Of a DNA stretch of 5,788 nt, positions 3,966 through 5,788 are shown one piece after another. The stretch comes from Thermoplasmata archaeon (GTDB taxonomy: Archaea > Thermoplasmatota > Thermoplasmata > Lutacidiplasmatales > UBA184), in the NCBI GenBank assembly GCA_030043835.1, contig JASHWY010000116.1, forward strand, positions 1-5,788, in the 5' to 3' direction. Position 1 is the stretch's first letter, and each line of letters opens with the position of its first letter. Under the pieces are notes generated by a model, which ran no database searches, was not told the DNA's origin, and saw only the letters and a program-made list of their open reading frames with translations. The translations under genes and the position numbers were made by a program.

Positions 3966-5788
3966 ATGGCGAAGGTCATTGGCATCGATCTCGGAACGAG
4001 CAATTCGGCGGCGGCGGTCCTCGAAGGGGGTCGCCCGGTCATCATCCCCAGCGCCGAGGGCACCACGGTCGGGGGCGGGAAGGCGTTCCCGTCGTACGTC
4101 GCGTTCTCGAAGGACGGACAGCTCATCGTCGGGGAACCGGCTCGCCGTCAGGCGATCTCGAACCCGGAAGGGACGTTCACCGCCTTCAAGCGAAAGATGG
4201 GCACCGACTACCACTACTCGATCTATGGGAAACAGTACACCCCGCAGCAGCTCTCGGCGTTCCTTCTCCAGAAGATCAAGCGGGACGCCGAATCGTTTCT
4301 CGGCGAGAAGGTCGAGAAAGCGGTCATCACGGTTCCGGCCTACTTCAACGACAATCAGCGCCAGGCGACGAAGGACGCGGGGGCCATCGCGGGGCTCGAC
4401 GTCGTCCGGATCATCAACGAGCCGACCGCCGCCTCGCTCGCCTACGGACTCGACAAGGCCGGCAAGAACCAGAAGATCCTCGTGTTCGACTTGGGCGGCG
4501 GGACGCTCGATGTGACGATCATGGAGTTCGGCGAGGGGGTCTTCGAGGTCCTCTCGACGAGCGGGGACACTCAGCTCGGCGGCACTGACATGGACAACGC
4601 GATCACGGAGTGGATCGCCTCCGAGTTCCAGAAGGAATCTGGCGTCGACATCCGCAAAGACAAGATGGCGATGCAGCGGGTCCGCGACGCCGCCGAGAAG
4701 GCGAAGATCGAGCTCTCCTCGACGCTCGAGACCCAGATCAACCTCCCGTTCCTGACCGCGACCTCAGAGGGACCGAAGCACCTTGCCCTCCCCTTGACCC
4801 GTGCGAAGCTCGAGGAGCTCGTGCGGCCGATCGTCGACCGTTGCAAGGCGCCGGTCGAGCAGGCGATCAAGGACGCGAAGCTCTCGAAGGAGGAGATCTC
4901 CCGGATCGTCCTCGTGGGCGGTCCCACGCGGATGCCGGTTGTTCAGAAGTTCCTCGAGAGCGCGATCGGTCGGCCGATCGAACGGGGCGTCGACCCGATG
5001 GAGTGCGTCGCGGCGGGGGCCGCGATCCAAGGCGGCGTCCTCGCTGGAGAGGTGAAGGACGTCTTGCTCCTCGACGTCACGCCACTCTCGCTCGGCGTCG
5101 AGACGATGGGTGGGGTCTTCACGCACTTGATCGAGCGCAACACGACCATCCCTACCCGCAAGAGCCAGATCTTCACGACGGCCGCCGACAGCCAGTCGAC
5201 GGTCGAGATCAAGGTCTCGCAGGGCGAGCGGCCGATGGCCGAGGACAACGTCGCCCTCGGAAGCTTCCTCCTGACCGGCATTCCGCCCGCCCCTCGGGGC
5301 GTTCCGCAGATCGAGGTCAGTTTCGACATCGACGCGAACGGGATCCTGAACGTCTCCGCGAAGGACCTCGCGTCGGGTCGAAAGCAGGGGATCACGATCG
5401 CCGCGTCCAACAAGCTTTCAAAGGACGAGGTCACGCGGATGGTGAAGCAGGCCGAAGAGTTCGCGGTCAGAGACCGCGAACGGGCCGACCTCGTCATCGC
5501 GAAGAACCAGGCCGAGTCGCTCGCCTACGAGGCCGAACGGCTGCTCACGGACTCGAAGGAGAAGATCGAGGCGGGCGACGCGGAACGCCTCCGCGAGCAG
5601 GTCAAGGCGGTCCGGGACCTCGTTCAGAAGAAGGACGCGACCACGCCCCAGGTCAAGGCGGCGACCGAAGACCTCACGAAGGTCCTCCACGTGATCGCCC
5701 AGAAGCTTTACCAGTCGGCGGCGACGCCTCCCCCCAGCGAGGGGGGCGCGGCCCCGACCGAGCCCGGTCCGACCTCGAGCTCGACCGG
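3966..5788 (+). CDS. dnaK: Molecular chaperone DnaK (Hsp70), 3' partial
   Basis: ATP-driven cytoplasmic Hsp70 that binds unfolded peptides with DnaJ and GrpE. The window gives 607 codons and no stop; the full protein is probably only slightly longer. The nucleotide-binding domain (1-364) shows phosphate-1 [12 protein letters not shown] (4-15, Asp8), Lys75 in [24 protein letters not shown] (123-139), NEPTAA (151-156), phosphate-2 [11 protein letters not shown] (174-184), [12 protein letters not shown] (199-210) and adenosine VGGPTRMP (317-324). The linker is VLLLD (366-370), followed by [10 protein letters not shown] (371-380). The beta substrate domain runs to about 485, the helical lid from about 488 to 585, and then a Pro/Gly/Ser/Thr-rich tail. 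The segment after [10 protein letters not shown] leads straight into [11 protein letters not shown], so the N-domain insert of proteobacterial DnaK is absent, as in archaeal and Gram-positive Hsp70. From memory it is close to Thermoplasma DnaK. Start set by GAGGA 7 bases upstream. It has its own promoter, and grpE is not immediately upstream. Confidence 0.97.
   Translation, partial: MAKVIGIDLGTSNSAAAVLEGGRPVIIPSAEGTTVGGGKAFPSYVAFSKDGQLIVGEPARRQAISNPEGTFTAFKRKMGTDYHYSIYGKQYTPQQLSAFLLQKIKRDAESFLGEKVEKAVITVPAYFNDNQRQATKDAGAIAGLDVVRIINEPTAASLAYGLDKAGKNQKILVFDLGGGTLDVTIMEFGEGVFEVLSTSGDTQLGGTDMDNAITEWIASEFQKESGVDIRKDKMAMQRVRDAAEKAKIELSSTLETQINLPFLTATSEGPKHLALPLTRAKLEELVRPIVDRCKAPVEQAIKDAKLSKEEISRIVLVGGPTRMPVVQKFLESAIGRPIERGVDPMECVAAGAAIQGGVLAGEVKDVLLLDVTPLSLGVETMGGVFTHLIERNTTIPTRKSQIFTTAADSQSTVEIKVSQGERPMAEDNVALGSFLLTGIPPAPRGVPQIEVSFDIDANGILNVSAKDLASGRKQGITIAASNKLSKDEVTRMVKQAEEFAVRDRERADLVIAKNQAESLAYEAERLLTDSKEKIEAGDAERLREQVKAVRDLVQKKDATTPQVKAATEDLTKVLHVIAQKLYQSAATPPPSEGGAAPTEPGPTSSST

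Noticed and set aside
3879..4214. Minus-strand ORF antisense to the start of dnaK
   Set aside because: It covers the dnaK promoter and phosphate-1 motif region and shows no domain; it is a shadow.
4943..5497. Minus-strand ORF of 184 residues opposite dnaK
   Set aside because: It is antisense to the conserved substrate-binding domain of DnaK; Ser/Arg/Thr-rich composition indicates a shadow.

Overview
The window is GC-rich and gene-dense. It most likely comes from an archaeon, probably an uncultivated high-GC member of the Thermoplasmatota (inference). The sequence supports this in four ways. The first gene is a PAC2-family protein ending in a proteasome-docking HbYX motif (Met-Tyr-Arg). TATA-box promoters sit about 26 bases before predicted transcription starts. 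One gene looks leaderless, with a TATA box exactly that far from its GTG start codon. The Hsp70 lacks the insert of roughly two dozen residues found in proteobacterial DnaK, and in my memory its sequence resembles Thermoplasma DnaK. I see no tRNA, rRNA, CRISPR array, transposase or insertion sequence.

Layout from left to right. Bases 1-516 (+) hold the C-terminal 171 residues of a PAC2-family proteasome assembly chaperone/activator. It converges with and overlaps a minus-strand pair: a SufS-like cysteine desulfurase (362-1738) preceded by an M20D amidohydrolase/carboxypeptidase (1735-2931). The pair share a 4-base GTGA stop/start overlap and are probably translationally coupled. A short gap (2932-2997) carries their TATA box, bracketed by nested direct repeats. 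Upstream on the same strand is a HAD-superfamily phosphatase (2998-3750). A divergent, AT-richer control region (3751-3965) separates it from dnaK (3966-5788, +), which runs off the right edge after 607 codons, inside its flexible C-terminal tail.

The most structured non-coding part is the dnaK leader. In order it has a strong TATA box, an interrupted palindrome over the predicted transcription start, a perfect 10-bp GC-rich hairpin in the 5' untranslated region, and a Shine-Dalgarno sequence one base after the hairpin. This suggests dedicated control of dnaK at both DNA and RNA level. No grpE lies immediately upstream of dnaK, so any grpE or dnaJ would have to be downstream or elsewhere.

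Three genes bear on protein quality or peptide turnover (PAC2 factor, M20 hydrolase, DnaK). The desulfurase supplies sulfur for Fe-S clusters or thio-modification, and the HAD enzyme is a small-molecule phosphatase of unknown substrate. Apart from the coupled pair, I see no proof that these genes act together. No clearly novel multi-gene system is visible. The items most worth a second look are the HbYX tail, the 155-bp antisense overlap beneath it, and the dnaK leader.
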